In this document: piece by piece, positions 1-7,959 of the stretch
How positions within the stretch are numbered: position 1 is the first letter of the stretch
Layout: each line of letters begins with the position of its first letter
Assembly (NCBI GenBank): GCA_009705865.1
Contig: WLSJ01000014.1
Span: forward strand, 1 to 21,090
DNA: 21,090 bases
From: Actinomycetota bacterium
Lineage (GTDB): Bacteria > Actinomycetota > Acidimicrobiia > Acidimicrobiales > Ilumatobacteraceae
Direction: 5' to 3'
Translations under genes and position numbers: made by a program
Notes under the pieces: generated by a model
What the model saw: only the letters and a program-made list of their open reading frames with translations
What the model was told of the DNA's origin: nothing
Databases searched by the model: none

Positions 1-1157
1 CCAAAGTCTTTGACATCAAGGTTGCGCTTAAACATTGATTCAACAAGATCACCAAGTGGAGCCATGACTGCGATAACGATTGTCAGGGCAATCCATTCGC
101 CCATGGAATTCCATGTGCCGTTCTGGGATCCGAAGACAACGACTGCGACAAGAGTTGCGACTGCACCACCGATTGCGCCTTCAATGGTCTTGTTTGGGCT
201 GATCCATTCACGCAATGGTGTCTTACCAATAGATGCGCCAATAAATAGTCCGCCGACGTCATTGGCGATAACACCAACAACAATCATGAACAATGTGTCA
301 GTACCGACATGCGCAAGGCCGCCGTTCACTGAGTATCGCAAGATCAATGCTGCAAATGAACCAAGTAAGCCGATCCATGTCATTGCCATATTTGTAATGG
401 CAACGTTTGGCATTGGTCCACTGTGAACACTGCTGCTACCTATGAATCCGATTGAAGTTGCGAGGAATCCGAATGCAAACACAAGTGGCAACGAGGCATC
501 GCCGATCCAATACGCAGCAATGGGTGCAGCAACACATGTGGCTAAGCCTGCAAAAGTTGCTGGCCTGTAACCCTTTTCGGTGACTTTGCTAAAGAACTCG
601 ACAGCAGCGAGTCCGACAACTGCAACAACAATGAGCATGACTGCTGCTGGACGCCACACGATGGCTCCGAGAAATACTGCAAGCAAAATGAGTCCGGTTG
701 TAACTGCAGTTGGCATGTCGCGACCAGTTCCCCCACCAGCACCGCGAGGGCCGGAGCGACGAACTTGTGGTGCGCGACCACTGCGAGGAATACCACCTGT
801 GATGTCACGCGATGGATCCATTCCGAAATCTGCAGTGACGTCACGCGATGCACGACGTCGTTCATCTGTTGGGTCAGTACCAATGGTGATGTGGTCAGGA
901 CGACGCGTTGGCTCACTTGGCTCTTGGAATGTTCCCCACACGTCTGTGTCGTCTTCGACTGATGGCAGTTCTCCAGTTGCAGGTTCGGTCCAATGCGGAA
1001 GGTTGCCGGTGTCGGCGTCTCCGAAACTAAGAATCGGTTCGGCTGTTGAGTCCTCTGCGAATTGCACAGTCCCGAAATCGGAACCAAAGTCAGTTCCGTA
1101 CCCCGAGGAGTCGTTGCTATCGGTGTTGTCTCGGCGGCGCCAAATGTCGTCACTCAT
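1..1157 (-). CDS. cdsA: Phosphatidate cytidylyltransferase (CDP-diglyceride synthase), C-terminus cut by window edge
   Basis: It makes CDP-diacylglycerol from phosphatidic acid and CTP at the inner membrane, the branch point of phospholipid synthesis. I translated it from the ATG at 1157; 385 complete codons are present and the frame stays open to the left edge, so the last residues and stop are missing. Residues 1 to about 147 are hydrophilic and acidic, then several hydrophobic segments follow. Near the end there is an SPNKTIEG loop and the family signature GDLVESMFKR...VKDF, which identify CdsA. The long disordered N-terminal extension is absent from E. coli CdsA, though such extensions occur in actinobacteria. 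AAAGGGGA lies just before the ATG. It is the last visible gene of the rpsB-tsf-pyrH-frr-cdsA series, 48 nt after frr. Confidence 0.93.
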   Translation of the reverse strand, partial: MSDDIWRRRDNTDSNDSSGYGTDFGSDFGTVQFAEDSTAEPILSFGDADTGNLPHWTEPATGELPSVEDDTDVWGTFQEPSEPTRRPDHITIGTDPTDERRRASRDVTADFGMDPSRDITGGIPRSGRAPQVRRSGPRGAGGGTGRDMPTAVTTGLILLAVFLGAIVWRPAAVMLIVVAVVGLAAVEFFSKVTEKGYRPATFAGLATCVAAPIAAYWIGDASLPLVFAFGFLATSIGFIGSSSVHSGPMPNVAITNMAMTWIGLLGSFAALILRYSVNGGLAHVGTDTLFMIVVGVIANDVGGLFIGASIGKTPLREWISPNKTIEGAIGGAVATLVAVVVFGSQNGTWNSMGEWIALTIVIAVMAPLGDLVESMFKRNLDVKDF

Positions 1158-1205
1158 GTTGTTCCCCTTTCGGGCGTTCGTTGACAACCATAGTTGCCAT
1201 CGTTT

Positions 1206-1763
1206 CTATACCTCGAGCAGCTCATGTTCCTTGCGGGCAAATGCTTTTTCGATGTGTTCTATGTGCTCTTGGGTCAACTTATCGAGGTCCTTTTCAGCAC
1301 GTTCCAATTCATCTTTCGATATCTCGGAATTTTTCTCGGCAGCTTCCATTTGCTTTCGGATATCACGACGGATGTTTCGGACAGCTATTCGGCCGTCTTC
1401 TGTCATGTTCTTTACAATTTTGACATATTCCTTACGGCGCTCTTCGGTAAGCACGGGAATAGAAAGCCTGATGACGACTCCGTCGTTTGAGGGGTTCAGA
1501 CCCAGATCGCTTTCGCGAATGGCCTTTTCAATAGCGCCAAGGGAACCACGGTCATGAGGCTTGACCACCAAGGTGCGAGCCTCAGGAACCTGAAATCCAG
1601 CCAACTGCTGGAGAGGCACAGTTGATCCGTAGTACTCGACTAACAGTTTTTCTACAAGGCTTGGGCTAGCGCGACCAGTTCGGACAGACGAAAACTGGGA
1701 TTGGACATGCTCTACTGCTCGTTCCATCTTGTCGATGGCTTCGAGGGTGGCGTCTTCGATCAC
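1206..1763 (-). CDS. frr: Ribosome recycling factor
   Basis: With EF-G it splits post-termination ribosomes in the cytoplasm. The 185-residue product is the usual length. The N-terminal helix has the family motif SSVRTGRASPSLVEKL (about residues 25-40), a middle beta domain carries VPEARTLVVKPHD, and long charged C-terminal helices include EERRKEYVKIVKNMTEDGRIAVRNIRRD. The start is GTG at 1763, within a 4-nt GTGA overlap with the stop of pyrH, so the two are probably translationally coupled. Gene order pyrH-frr-cdsA is widely conserved in bacteria. Nothing unusual is seen. Confidence 0.97.
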   Translation of the reverse strand: MIEDATLEAIDKMERAVEHVQSQFSSVRTGRASPSLVEKLLVEYYGSTVPLQQLAGFQVPEARTLVVKPHDRGSLGAIEKAIRESDLGLNPSNDGVVIRLSIPVLTEERRKEYVKIVKNMTEDGRIAVRNIRRDIRKQMEAAEKNSEISKDELERAEKDLDKLTQEHIEHIEKAFARKEHELLEV

Positions 1764-2485
1764 CCGACCAGCGTACCTATTTGTTCGCCTCGGAGAATGG
1801 ACTTGACGTTGCCACGAGCCAGAAGGTCAAACACAACGATTGGAAGGTTCTTATCCATGCAAAAGGTAATCGCGGTCGAATCCATGACTTTCAGGCCTTT
1901 GGTGATGACATCCATGTGGCTGATCCGGTCGTATCGAGTGGCAGTTTTATCAATCTTCGGGTCTGCGGTGTACACCCCATCAACTCCGGAGTGAGTGCCC
2001 TTCAGAATTACTTGCGCTTCAATTTCTGCAGCGCGCAGAGCAGCAGCTGTGTCAGTGGTGAAAAAAGGGTTACCAGTACCGCCAGCAAGAATGACAACGC
2101 GGCCCTTTTCCAGGTGACGCTCTGCACGACGGCGAATGTACGGCTCAGCGATCTTTGGCATTTCAATTGCGCTCATCACGCGAGAATGTTGACCCGCACG
2201 CTCGAGAGCATCTTGCAATGCAAGACCGTTCATCACTGTTGCCAGCATTCCCATGTAGTCCGCTTGCGCTTGATCCATTCCTTGACCAGCACCTTTGATG
2301 CCGCGCCAGAAGTTTCCGCCACCAACAACAATTGCAATGTCAGTGCCTAGCTCCTCACGAGCTTCGCGAACTTCTTCAGCAACTTGAGTCAGGACATTGT
2401 TGTCAAGACCAAAACCCGACGGCTCTGCAAGCGCTTCGCCCGAAAGCTTCAACACAATGCGTGACCATGCGGGCCGAGTTGACAT
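1760..2485 (-). CDS. pyrH: Uridylate kinase (UMP kinase)
   Basis: It phosphorylates UMP to UDP with ATP in the pyrimidine nucleotide pathway and belongs to the amino acid kinase fold. The 241-residue product starts MSTRPAWSRIVLKLSGEAL and contains the glycine-rich GGGNFWRG motif and the nucleotide-site region AGGTGNPFFTTDTAAALRAAE. The frame is open further upstream, but that part runs antisense-free through the tail of tsf and has no kinase homology. I chose the ATG at 2485, one base after the tsf stop and followed at once by the family's conserved KLSGE strand. It lies between tsf and frr in one operon. Confidence 0.96.
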   Translation of the reverse strand: MSTRPAWSRIVLKLSGEALAEPSGFGLDNNVLTQVAEEVREAREELGTDIAIVVGGGNFWRGIKGAGQGMDQAQADYMGMLATVMNGLALQDALERAGQHSRVMSAIEMPKIAEPYIRRRAERHLEKGRVVILAGGTGNPFFTTDTAAALRAAEIEAQVILKGTHSGVDGVYTADPKIDKTATRYDRISHMDVITKGLKVMDSTAITFCMDKNLPIVVFDLLARGNVKSILRGEQIGTLVG

Positions 2486-2486
2486 G

Positions 2487-3275
2487 TCAGCCGATCTCGA
2501 CCTGTGCGAAACGCACGATCTGGGCAGAGCCGATGAACTGAGCAATGCTGAGTTTGTCGTCTTTTGCGTATGGCTGTTCAAGTAAGCAAATGTCCTTGAA
2601 GAAACCGTTCACTCGGCCTTCAACAACTTTGGCAATTGCTTGTTCAGGCTTTCCTTCGTTACGAGTAACGATTTCAAGCGTGGCGCGCTCTTTTTCTACA
2701 ACGTCTGCGGGCACATCTTCACGTCGCAAATACTTTGGGCGTGCAAATGCAATGTGCACCGCAACGTCATGAGCGATCTCTTGAGTTGCACCGGACATCT
2801 CGACAATTACGCCGTTGACTCCACGACCACCTTGAATGTGGCTGTATGAATCAAGAACGTTGCCGCTTGCAGCTTCAAAACGAATGGTCTCGCCAACTTC
2901 AATCTTTTCTTTCAAAACGATTTTTAAATCATCAATTTTGGCGGAGTGATCTGCAAGGCCTGCTTCACCTTTTTCTAGAACTGATGCAGCCAATGCATCT
3001 GCGGCTTCTTTGAAGCCATCGCTTGAGGCAACGAAGTCAGTTTCGCACTTCAATTTGATGATCGAAGCGCGTGCTGGCTCAACGATGATTGAAACGACGC
3101 CTTGTGCATTTTCGCGATCATCGCGCTTTGCACTTGCTGCAAGACCCTTTTCGCGCAGCCACTGCTTTGCGGCTTCAACATCGCCGCCATTTTCTTCAAG
3201 CGCTTTCTTGCAATCCATCATTCCGGCGCCAGTTGTCTGACGAAGGCTCTGTACGTCTTTAGCTGTATATGACAT
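2487..3275 (-). CDS. tsf: Elongation factor Ts
   Basis: Guanine nucleotide exchange factor for EF-Tu. The 262-residue product has the N-terminal UBA-like domain (TAKDVQSLRQTTGAGMMDCK, with KKALEENGGDVEAA after it) and the EF-Tu-contacting TDFVA motif inside KCETDFVASSDGF near residue 78. It is slightly shorter than the E. coli protein (283), as is common in actinobacteria. The ATG at 3275 is 2 nt after the rpsB stop, with GGAG overlapping that stop as the likely ribosome site. rpsB-tsf is one of the most conserved bacterial gene pairs. Confidence 0.97.
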   Translation of the reverse strand: MSYTAKDVQSLRQTTGAGMMDCKKALEENGGDVEAAKQWLREKGLAASAKRDDRENAQGVVSIIVEPARASIIKLKCETDFVASSDGFKEAADALAASVLEKGEAGLADHSAKIDDLKIVLKEKIEVGETIRFEAASGNVLDSYSHIQGGRGVNGVIVEMSGATQEIAHDVAVHIAFARPKYLRREDVPADVVEKERATLEIVTRNEGKPEQAIAKVVEGRVNGFFKDICLLEQPYAKDDKLSIAQFIGSAQIVRFAQVEIG

Positions 3276-3277
3276 GA

Positions 3278-4141
3278 CTACTCCGCTGCTGGTTGATCGG
3301 TTGGCTTCTGCGCTGACAAACGTGCTTCACGTGATGCTTGAGCTTCGGCAGCCTGACGACGGGCGTCTGCTTGCTGAGCTTCGAACACCGCATTTTCTTC
3401 AGCTGTGCGCTCGACAGCAACAACTTCAGTAGCGGCTGCTGCTGGGTTGCGCTTCTGAGCAATGAAACGTCCTTCAATAATTGCTTCAGCGATAACGCGG
3501 GTCAAAAGGTCGTTTGAACGAATTGCATCATCATTTCCAGGAATTGGGAATTGAATGAGGTCAGGGTCAACGTTTGAGTCAACAACTGCAATTACAGGAA
3601 TGCCCAACTTGTTAGCTTCTGTCACTGCAATGTGCTCTTTGACTGTGTCAAGCACAAAAATTGCATCTGGACGGCGAGCCAAGTGAGAGATACCTGAAAG
3701 GTTCTTCTGCAATTTGTCTAGCTCACGAGTAAGAAGAAGTGCTTCTTTCTTTGGCATTGCTTCAAACTCGCCTGAAGCCATCATGCGCTCGTACTCTTGC
3801 ATTTTTGCAACGCGCTTTGAGATGGTTTCGAAGTTGGTAAGCATTCCGCCCAACCAACGCTCGTTCACGTAGTACATGCCGCTTTTCTCGGCGTAGCTAC
3901 GGATGGGATCTTGTGCCTGCTTCTTTGTTCCGACGAACAAAACAGTTCCGCCGTTAGCGACAAGGTCGCGAACGAATGCGTAGGCAACCTCAATACGCTC
4001 AAGCGTTTGATCGAGGTTGATGATGTGGATTCCGTTGCGCTCACCAAAAATGAATTGCTTCATCTTCGGATTCCAGCGACGGGTCTGGTGACCAAAGTGC
4101 ACACCAGCTTCGAGCATTTGACGCATTGATACGACAGCCAT
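3278..4141 (-). CDS. rpsB: 30S ribosomal protein S2
   Basis: Small-subunit protein needed for S1 docking and initiation. I start it at the ATG at 4141 (MAVVSMRQMLEAGVHFGHQT), preceded by a strong AAGGAG; an in-frame upstream ATG at 4171 would only add a leader peptide without homology. The product is 287 residues. Motifs typical of S2 are VHFGHQTRRWNPKMK, VGTKKQAQ, YVNERWLGGMLTNF and PDAIFVLDTVKEHIAVTEANKLGIPVIAVVDSN. The last 45 or so residues are Ala/Glu/Gln-rich, a low-complexity tail common in actinobacterial S2. A leader of more than 100 nt separates it from the M23-like gene, so it probably has its own promoter. Confidence 0.97.
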   Translation of the reverse strand: MAVVSMRQMLEAGVHFGHQTRRWNPKMKQFIFGERNGIHIINLDQTLERIEVAYAFVRDLVANGGTVLFVGTKKQAQDPIRSYAEKSGMYYVNERWLGGMLTNFETISKRVAKMQEYERMMASGEFEAMPKKEALLLTRELDKLQKNLSGISHLARRPDAIFVLDTVKEHIAVTEANKLGIPVIAVVDSNVDPDLIQFPIPGNDDAIRSNDLLTRVIAEAIIEGRFIAQKRNPAAAATEVVAVERTAEENAVFEAQQADARRQAAEAQASREARLSAQKPTDQPAAE

Positions 4142-4261
4142 GATTTTCTCCTTCTGCGGTTTTCCACACACTGATCCGACGCCGAAGCGACCGCAGATGG
4201 CCAGTGTGCAAGGTATTTGCTTGGAACATCAGGCACGGAAATGCGCCTGTTGAACTCTGAA

Positions 4262-4267
4262 AGCCTA
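4262..4267 (-). promoter_or_regulatory. Candidate -10 box for the rpsB-tsf-pyrH-frr-cdsA operon
   Basis: On the minus strand TAGGCT (TAnnnT) lies about 120 nt before rpsB, in the only sizeable spacer of this operon. A clear -35 hexamer at standard spacing is not seen. The spacer 4142-4278 otherwise holds no gene. E. coli rpsB is autoregulated through its leader, so a structured leader here would not be surprising, but I cannot show one. Confidence 0.3.
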
Positions 4268-4276
4268 TCGGGGACT

Positions 4277-4297
4277 GGTCATTGACCCACAATGACC
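4277..4297 (-). repeat. Perfect 8-bp inverted repeat across the end of the LytM-like gene
   Basis: GGTCATTG and CAATGACC flank a 5-nt loop, giving an uninterrupted 8-bp stem. The stop codon of the LytM-like gene (4279-4281) lies inside one arm. There is no T-run after it on the minus strand, so a classical intrinsic terminator is not supported. It could be an RNA hairpin that limits readthrough into rpsB or a protein-binding site upstream of the rpsB promoter. Confidence 0.45.
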
Positions 4298-4725
4298 TTT
4301 CCCCGGCCCACGAGACGAATGGCCCCAAAACCCAAGAACCTCAAGGGATTCACATATTGGCCCCGCAACCGCACCCCCAAGTACAACTGTTGACCGCTCA
4401 CCCCAAGCGGGTCGCCAGCTTTCACCTCGGCGCCAAGCACCGCCTCTGACTGGGTCAATTGCCCATAGGTGATTTTTGCTCCCCCGCCAATGTCTTCGAC
4501 CACGTACAACACATTGGCAACTTTCCCGACAAAGACAATTGTTCCTGCAGTCACTGCTCGCACTGGTGACAGCGCGGTGGTTGCAATAGTGACACCACGA
4601 TGACCGACGCATCGTTGACACGCAGGAGCCCGAAACCCATCGATCACTGTTCCGTGAACCGGAGGCACTGGTGCAGTCACTGCAAGGAGAGCTGCGACAA
4701 AGCGAGAGGCAATAACAAACGACAC
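4279..4725 (-). CDS. Exported LytM/M23-like protein lacking catalytic zinc ligands
   Basis: The product keeps the M23 peptidase layout: HRGVTIAT, then AVTAGTIVFVG, a YVVEDIGGGAKITYGQL strand, GAEVKAGDPLGVSG, and a final VRLRGQYVNPLRFL. Active M23 enzymes read HxGxD at the first site and HLHFE at the last. Here the first His is present but the Asp is Thr, and the HLH is replaced by LYLG, so three of the four metal or catalytic positions are gone. I chose GTG at 4725, 37 nt after the sigma gene; it gives 148 residues with a hydrophobic N-terminal signal-like segment. Upstream frame extension would overlap the sigma gene. A regulatory or scaffolding wall role like that of EnvC or NlpD is inference. 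Confidence 0.75.
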   Translation of the reverse strand: MSFVIASRFVAALLAVTAPVPPVHGTVIDGFRAPACQRCVGHRGVTIATTALSPVRAVTAGTIVFVGKVANVLYVVEDIGGGAKITYGQLTQSEAVLGAEVKAGDPLGVSGQQLYLGVRLRGQYVNPLRFLGFGAIRLVGRGKVIVGQ

Positions 4726-4762
4726 ACCTGCGATGTGTGACTGAAATTGAAGATGTGGAAAG

Positions 4763-5515
4763 TCAGCCCATACCGGCAGCAGCAAGACGCGAGCGCAATT
4801 GCAATACAGCCTTAGTGTGAATTTGAGAGATACGACTTTCGGTGACACCAAGAGCTTCACCAATTTCGGACAGTGTTAGTCCATCGTCGTAATACAAGAT
4901 CAAAATTGCTTGTTCACGTTCGGGCAGTTTTGATATTTCTTCGCGCATTGCTGAACGTAGTTCACCATCTTCCATGGCTCGGCCTGGTTGTAAGTGCGCA
5001 TCCGCTTCCGCTGGTGTTGAGTCAAGCGCAATGTGATCAAGTGGTCCGACTGAACCAGCTGCAATATCTGACAGCCACTTTTCAAGTTCCTCGGTACTGA
5101 TGGAAAGCTCTGACGCTATTTCTTCATCTGTTGGTGAGCGACCATGTTGATGTTCAAGAACTGCAATGGCATCTTGTACTGAGCGCGACCGTGAACGAAC
5201 AGAACGCGGCACCCAATCAAGCGCACGAAGTCCGTCAAGAATTGCTCCCCTGATTCGAGGGATTGCATACGTCTCAAATTTTGCGCCATTCGCCGGGTCG
5301 AACTTGTCAATGGCATTCATGAGCCCGAACACACCAGCACTCACTAAGTCGCCTGTATCAACAGTGCGAGGCAAGCCAGCAGAAAGACGACCTGCAACAA
5401 ACTTCACCAATGATGCGTAGTGCACCACTAGCCAATCACGAGCCGTTGCTTCACCCGATGCATGCCACGCATCCCATGCTGAATCAATGGTGTACCGAAG
5501 TGGACGAGCGTTCAT
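4763..5515 (-). CDS. whiG: RNA polymerase sigma factor of the WhiG/FliA group (sigma-28 type)
   Basis: A group 3 sigma-70 family factor. The 250-residue product has region 2 (about 25-100, with GDLVSAGVFGLMNAIDKFDP and FETYAIPRIRGAILDGLRALDWVPR), region 3 (about 105-175) and a helix-turn-helix region 4 (about 190-245, with LPEREQAILILYYDDGLTLSEIGEALGVTESRISQIHTKA). These are close to WhiG of Streptomyces and FliA. Gene order xerC-whiG-rpsB is typical of actinobacteria, which is why I use whiG; a flagellar FliA role cannot be excluded because no flagellar genes are in view. ATG at 5515 overlaps the xerC stop by 4 nt. Confidence 0.93.
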   Translation of the reverse strand: MNARPLRYTIDSAWDAWHASGEATARDWLVVHYASLVKFVAGRLSAGLPRTVDTGDLVSAGVFGLMNAIDKFDPANGAKFETYAIPRIRGAILDGLRALDWVPRSVRSRSRSVQDAIAVLEHQHGRSPTDEEIASELSISTEELEKWLSDIAAGSVGPLDHIALDSTPAEADAHLQPGRAMEDGELRSAMREEISKLPEREQAILILYYDDGLTLSEIGEALGVTESRISQIHTKAVLQLRSRLAAAGMG

Positions 5516-6828
5516 GCGCGCGGATGAGATTCTGAATACACCAAGCGAAGTCGCTCTTTGCTGACGTGGGTATATCTCTGCGTCGTGGAGGCATCGCTAT
5601 GCCCCAACAGTTCTTGAATAGAACGGGTGTCAGCGCCGTTATCCATGAGATGAGTAGCAAAAGAATGACGAAGAGCGTGCGGATGCGTGCCACCTGGAAT
5701 ATCAGCTCGAAGACACGCCTCATCTAAAAGGCGAGCACAATCACGTCGGCTCAGCCCATTACCGCGAGCAGATAACACCAGAAATGATCCGGTCGATTCA
5801 CCAGCCACTTCGTGACGAATAGCTAACCAACGGGCAATTGCTTCAGTTGCGGGAACACTGAGTGGAACCATTCGTTCTTTTGATCCCTTACCCATGACGC
5901 GCAGTGACGACTTATCTGACGACACACTCTGCAAGGTCAGCGAACACACCTCGGACACACGCAGTCCGCTGCCATACAAAATTTCAAGCACCACTCGATC
6001 GCGTGCTCTGCGCCATTCGGGTGCTTCAGCATCTTCGGTTGATACAAGACGAGCAACTGTCTCTGCGTCAAGTGGGCGCGGAAGGCGACCCTTGACTGTT
6101 GGCGTATGCACAGCTTCGGTGGGATCTAATTTTGCAGTGCCTGTACGAATGGCCCACCCGAAATATCGACGAAGTGCTGCAACTCGCCGTGCGATGGTGC
6201 GAGACGTTGCACCTCTGTCATGCAGCAACGCTAAATATTCGCGAACATGTTCCTTTTCTACGCTGTTTGGAACAACGAGAGGTGCCGAATCAAGCAACCA
6301 CTCAGCAAATAACTCAACGTCACGACGATACGCAGCACGAGTATTTGCAGCAGATGCTGTTAACGATGATTCAAATTGTGCGATCGCCCATTTTTTAAGA
6401 CGACGATTACGAACGACACAATCACCTTTGAGACTGTTGCTAGTGGATGCCCGACATTCACCACATGACGACGCGTGAGATGGCTTACATCCACGCATCG
6501 GATTCGTGAACGGTTCGGAGCCACGCGGAGTTTTCATGTTGCGAACACACCAAGAAAAATACGAAGAGAGCGTAGAGATCCGTTGTTCAACCGTTTCAAC
6601 GGAATAGCCAGAATCTTCCAAGTGCTCCACATAATCAGACAGCATGCGTTCAGTGACAGATGTCGGACCAGTCGCCTTACGACGCATGAAAAAAACTGCA
6701 CCATGTGTGATGTCTGCTAGTCGACCTTCACGAACTGATTCAGAGACTGCAAGGGTCTTGAGATAGCGCGACAGTTCAAATTGGTCCAGCCCGGCGGCTT
6801 GGACGCGTGACTGTGCAACGGCGCTCAT
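5512..6828 (-). CDS. xerC: XerC/XerD-type tyrosine recombinase with a duplicated core-binding domain
   Basis: Tyrosine recombinase expected to resolve chromosome dimers at dif. The catalytic half is intact: R290 in GSGLRVSE, K314 in GKGSKER, H384 and R387 in HALRH, H410 in LGHSD and the nucleophile Y419 in QRYTHV. The product is 438 residues, against about 300 for usual XerC. The extra length is N-terminal: residues 15-110 look like one SAM-like core-binding domain (VEQRISTLSSYFSWC), residues 145-243 are a second (IARRVAALRRYFGW). Between them is a linker with Cys at 114, 122, 125 and 137. The frame is continuous and codon use matches the neighbours. It lies 24 nt after dprA. Confidence 0.92.
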   Translation of the reverse strand: MSAVAQSRVQAAGLDQFELSRYLKTLAVSESVREGRLADITHGAVFFMRRKATGPTSVTERMLSDYVEHLEDSGYSVETVEQRISTLSSYFSWCVRNMKTPRGSEPFTNPMRGCKPSHASSCGECRASTSNSLKGDCVVRNRRLKKWAIAQFESSLTASAANTRAAYRRDVELFAEWLLDSAPLVVPNSVEKEHVREYLALLHDRGATSRTIARRVAALRRYFGWAIRTGTAKLDPTEAVHTPTVKGRLPRPLDAETVARLVSTEDAEAPEWRRARDRVVLEILYGSGLRVSEVCSLTLQSVSSDKSSLRVMGKGSKERMVPLSVPATEAIARWLAIRHEVAGESTGSFLVLSARGNGLSRRDCARLLDEACLRADIPGGTHPHALRHSFATHLMDNGADTRSIQELLGHSDASTTQRYTHVSKERLRLVYSESHPRA

Positions 6829-6852
6829 GTATCTAACGGTACCCCTCCACCG

Positions 6853-7959
6853 CTATGGCACGAGTGCCTCCCACCATCCGTTCGTATTTGCCACCCATCC
6901 TTTGGCTTCCAGCCGACCAAGAACCACCGCCACACGCACCACGGAAACCGCAGCATGAAGAGCGATTTCATCAATGCTGCGTGGCACCGTGCCCATCGTT
7001 GTGATGATGTGGCGTTCGTCTTCAAGAAGTGCCGGTCTTCCCTCGCACCAATCGGTCATGTGGCGATGGTCAAGCCCGAGAGCAACGAGCACATCAGTGA
7101 CATCAGTAACGGGGCCGCACCCGTCGCGAAGCAAATTGTTGGTGCCTTCACAAGGTGCGATACCAGGAGCACCAGGCACCGCAAGAACAGTGATGTCTCG
7201 TTTCATCGCTTCGCGAACCGTGATCATGGAACCACCCGTTGCACGTGACTCGACGACAACAAGCACCTCGCTAAGAGCCGCCAGAATTCGGTTGCGCATC
7301 GGAAAGCGATGGGGCTCTGGCGCAGTGCCGGGCGGACTTTCACTCACTAATAAGCCACGTCGTCCCATCTCGCCCCAAATGCGTTCGTGTTCGGGCGGAT
7401 ACACAGTGTCAAGACCCGACGCAACAATTGCAATTGGTGGACACCCATCTTCAGCGCTGAGCGACAATGCACCAACATGTGATTCAACATCAATTCCGCG
7501 CGCCAAACCAGAGACCACGCTGACACCAGAGGCCGATAACTGTTTTCCTAAGCGTTGCGCAAAATACTTTCCGCGCTGGGTGGCATGGCGCGTGCCAATG
7601 ACCCCGACACGACGATGATGGAACGCCCCAGCATCACCAATCATGAACAGAACTCCTGGAGCCGCTGGATCAGCAAGCAATGACGGCGGATACGGGGCAT
7701 CTCGCATCGAAACCACTGTTATTGAATGATCAAGACACGCTTCAGCCGTTGCCACCAATTGTGATTCGTTCACGTTGTGCCATGCGCGCCATACAGAATC
7801 ACTGATACCTATGAGTGGTCGTTCTTTTGCTTGCAGCATTTCCCACACACGTGCCGGGGTATCAAGATTGATTAATCGCCGCAGACGAAGAGGAGTCTGT
7901 AGTGGCAAGGCAGCAAGTGCTGCGCTATAGGTCCACTGAGGATATTTATGGGTCATCAT
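6853..7959 (-). CDS. dprA: DNA processing protein DprA (Smf)
   Basis: In naturally competent bacteria DprA loads RecA on incoming single-stranded DNA. The product is 368 residues. Residues 1-80 are a SAM-like N-terminal domain; 85-300 form the Rossmann-like DprA fold with GVIGTRHATQRGKYFAQ, SGLARGIDVESHVGAL, SGLDTVYPPEH, FPMRNRILAALSEVLVVVES, GSMITVREA and NNLLRDG; the last 60 residues fit a small winged helix. The start is the ATG at 7959, sharing one base with the comM stop in TAATG; a second ATG follows immediately. Comparison with comM next door supports a shared role in recombination of imported DNA. Confidence 0.95.
   Translation of the reverse strand: MMTHKYPQWTYSAALAALPLQTPLRLRRLINLDTPARVWEMLQAKERPLIGISDSVWRAWHNVNESQLVATAEACLDHSITVVSMRDAPYPPSLLADPAAPGVLFMIGDAGAFHHRRVGVIGTRHATQRGKYFAQRLGKQLSASGVSVVSGLARGIDVESHVGALSLSAEDGCPPIAIVASGLDTVYPPEHERIWGEMGRRGLLVSESPPGTAPEPHRFPMRNRILAALSEVLVVVESRATGGSMITVREAMKRDITVLAVPGAPGIAPCEGTNNLLRDGCGPVTDVTDVLVALGLDHRHMTDWCEGRPALLEDERHIITTMGTVPRSIDEIALHAAVSVVRVAVVLGRLEAKGWVANTNGWWEALVP

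Noticed and set aside
580..1557. Open frame of 325 codons on the plus strand over cdsA and frr
   Set aside because: It is antisense to two well-supported genes, the product is a low-complexity Ser/Arg/Thr-rich sequence without any motif, and it follows the third-position pattern of the opposite frame.
2486..2581. N-terminal extension of UMP kinase
   Set aside because: It overlaps the end of tsf and lacks any kinase motif; the ATG at 2485 immediately precedes the conserved first strand.
5512..6828. XerC as a phage or integron integrase
   Set aside because: Its place in the conserved comM-dprA-xerC-whiG order and its XerC-like catalytic half point to the chromosomal recombinase.
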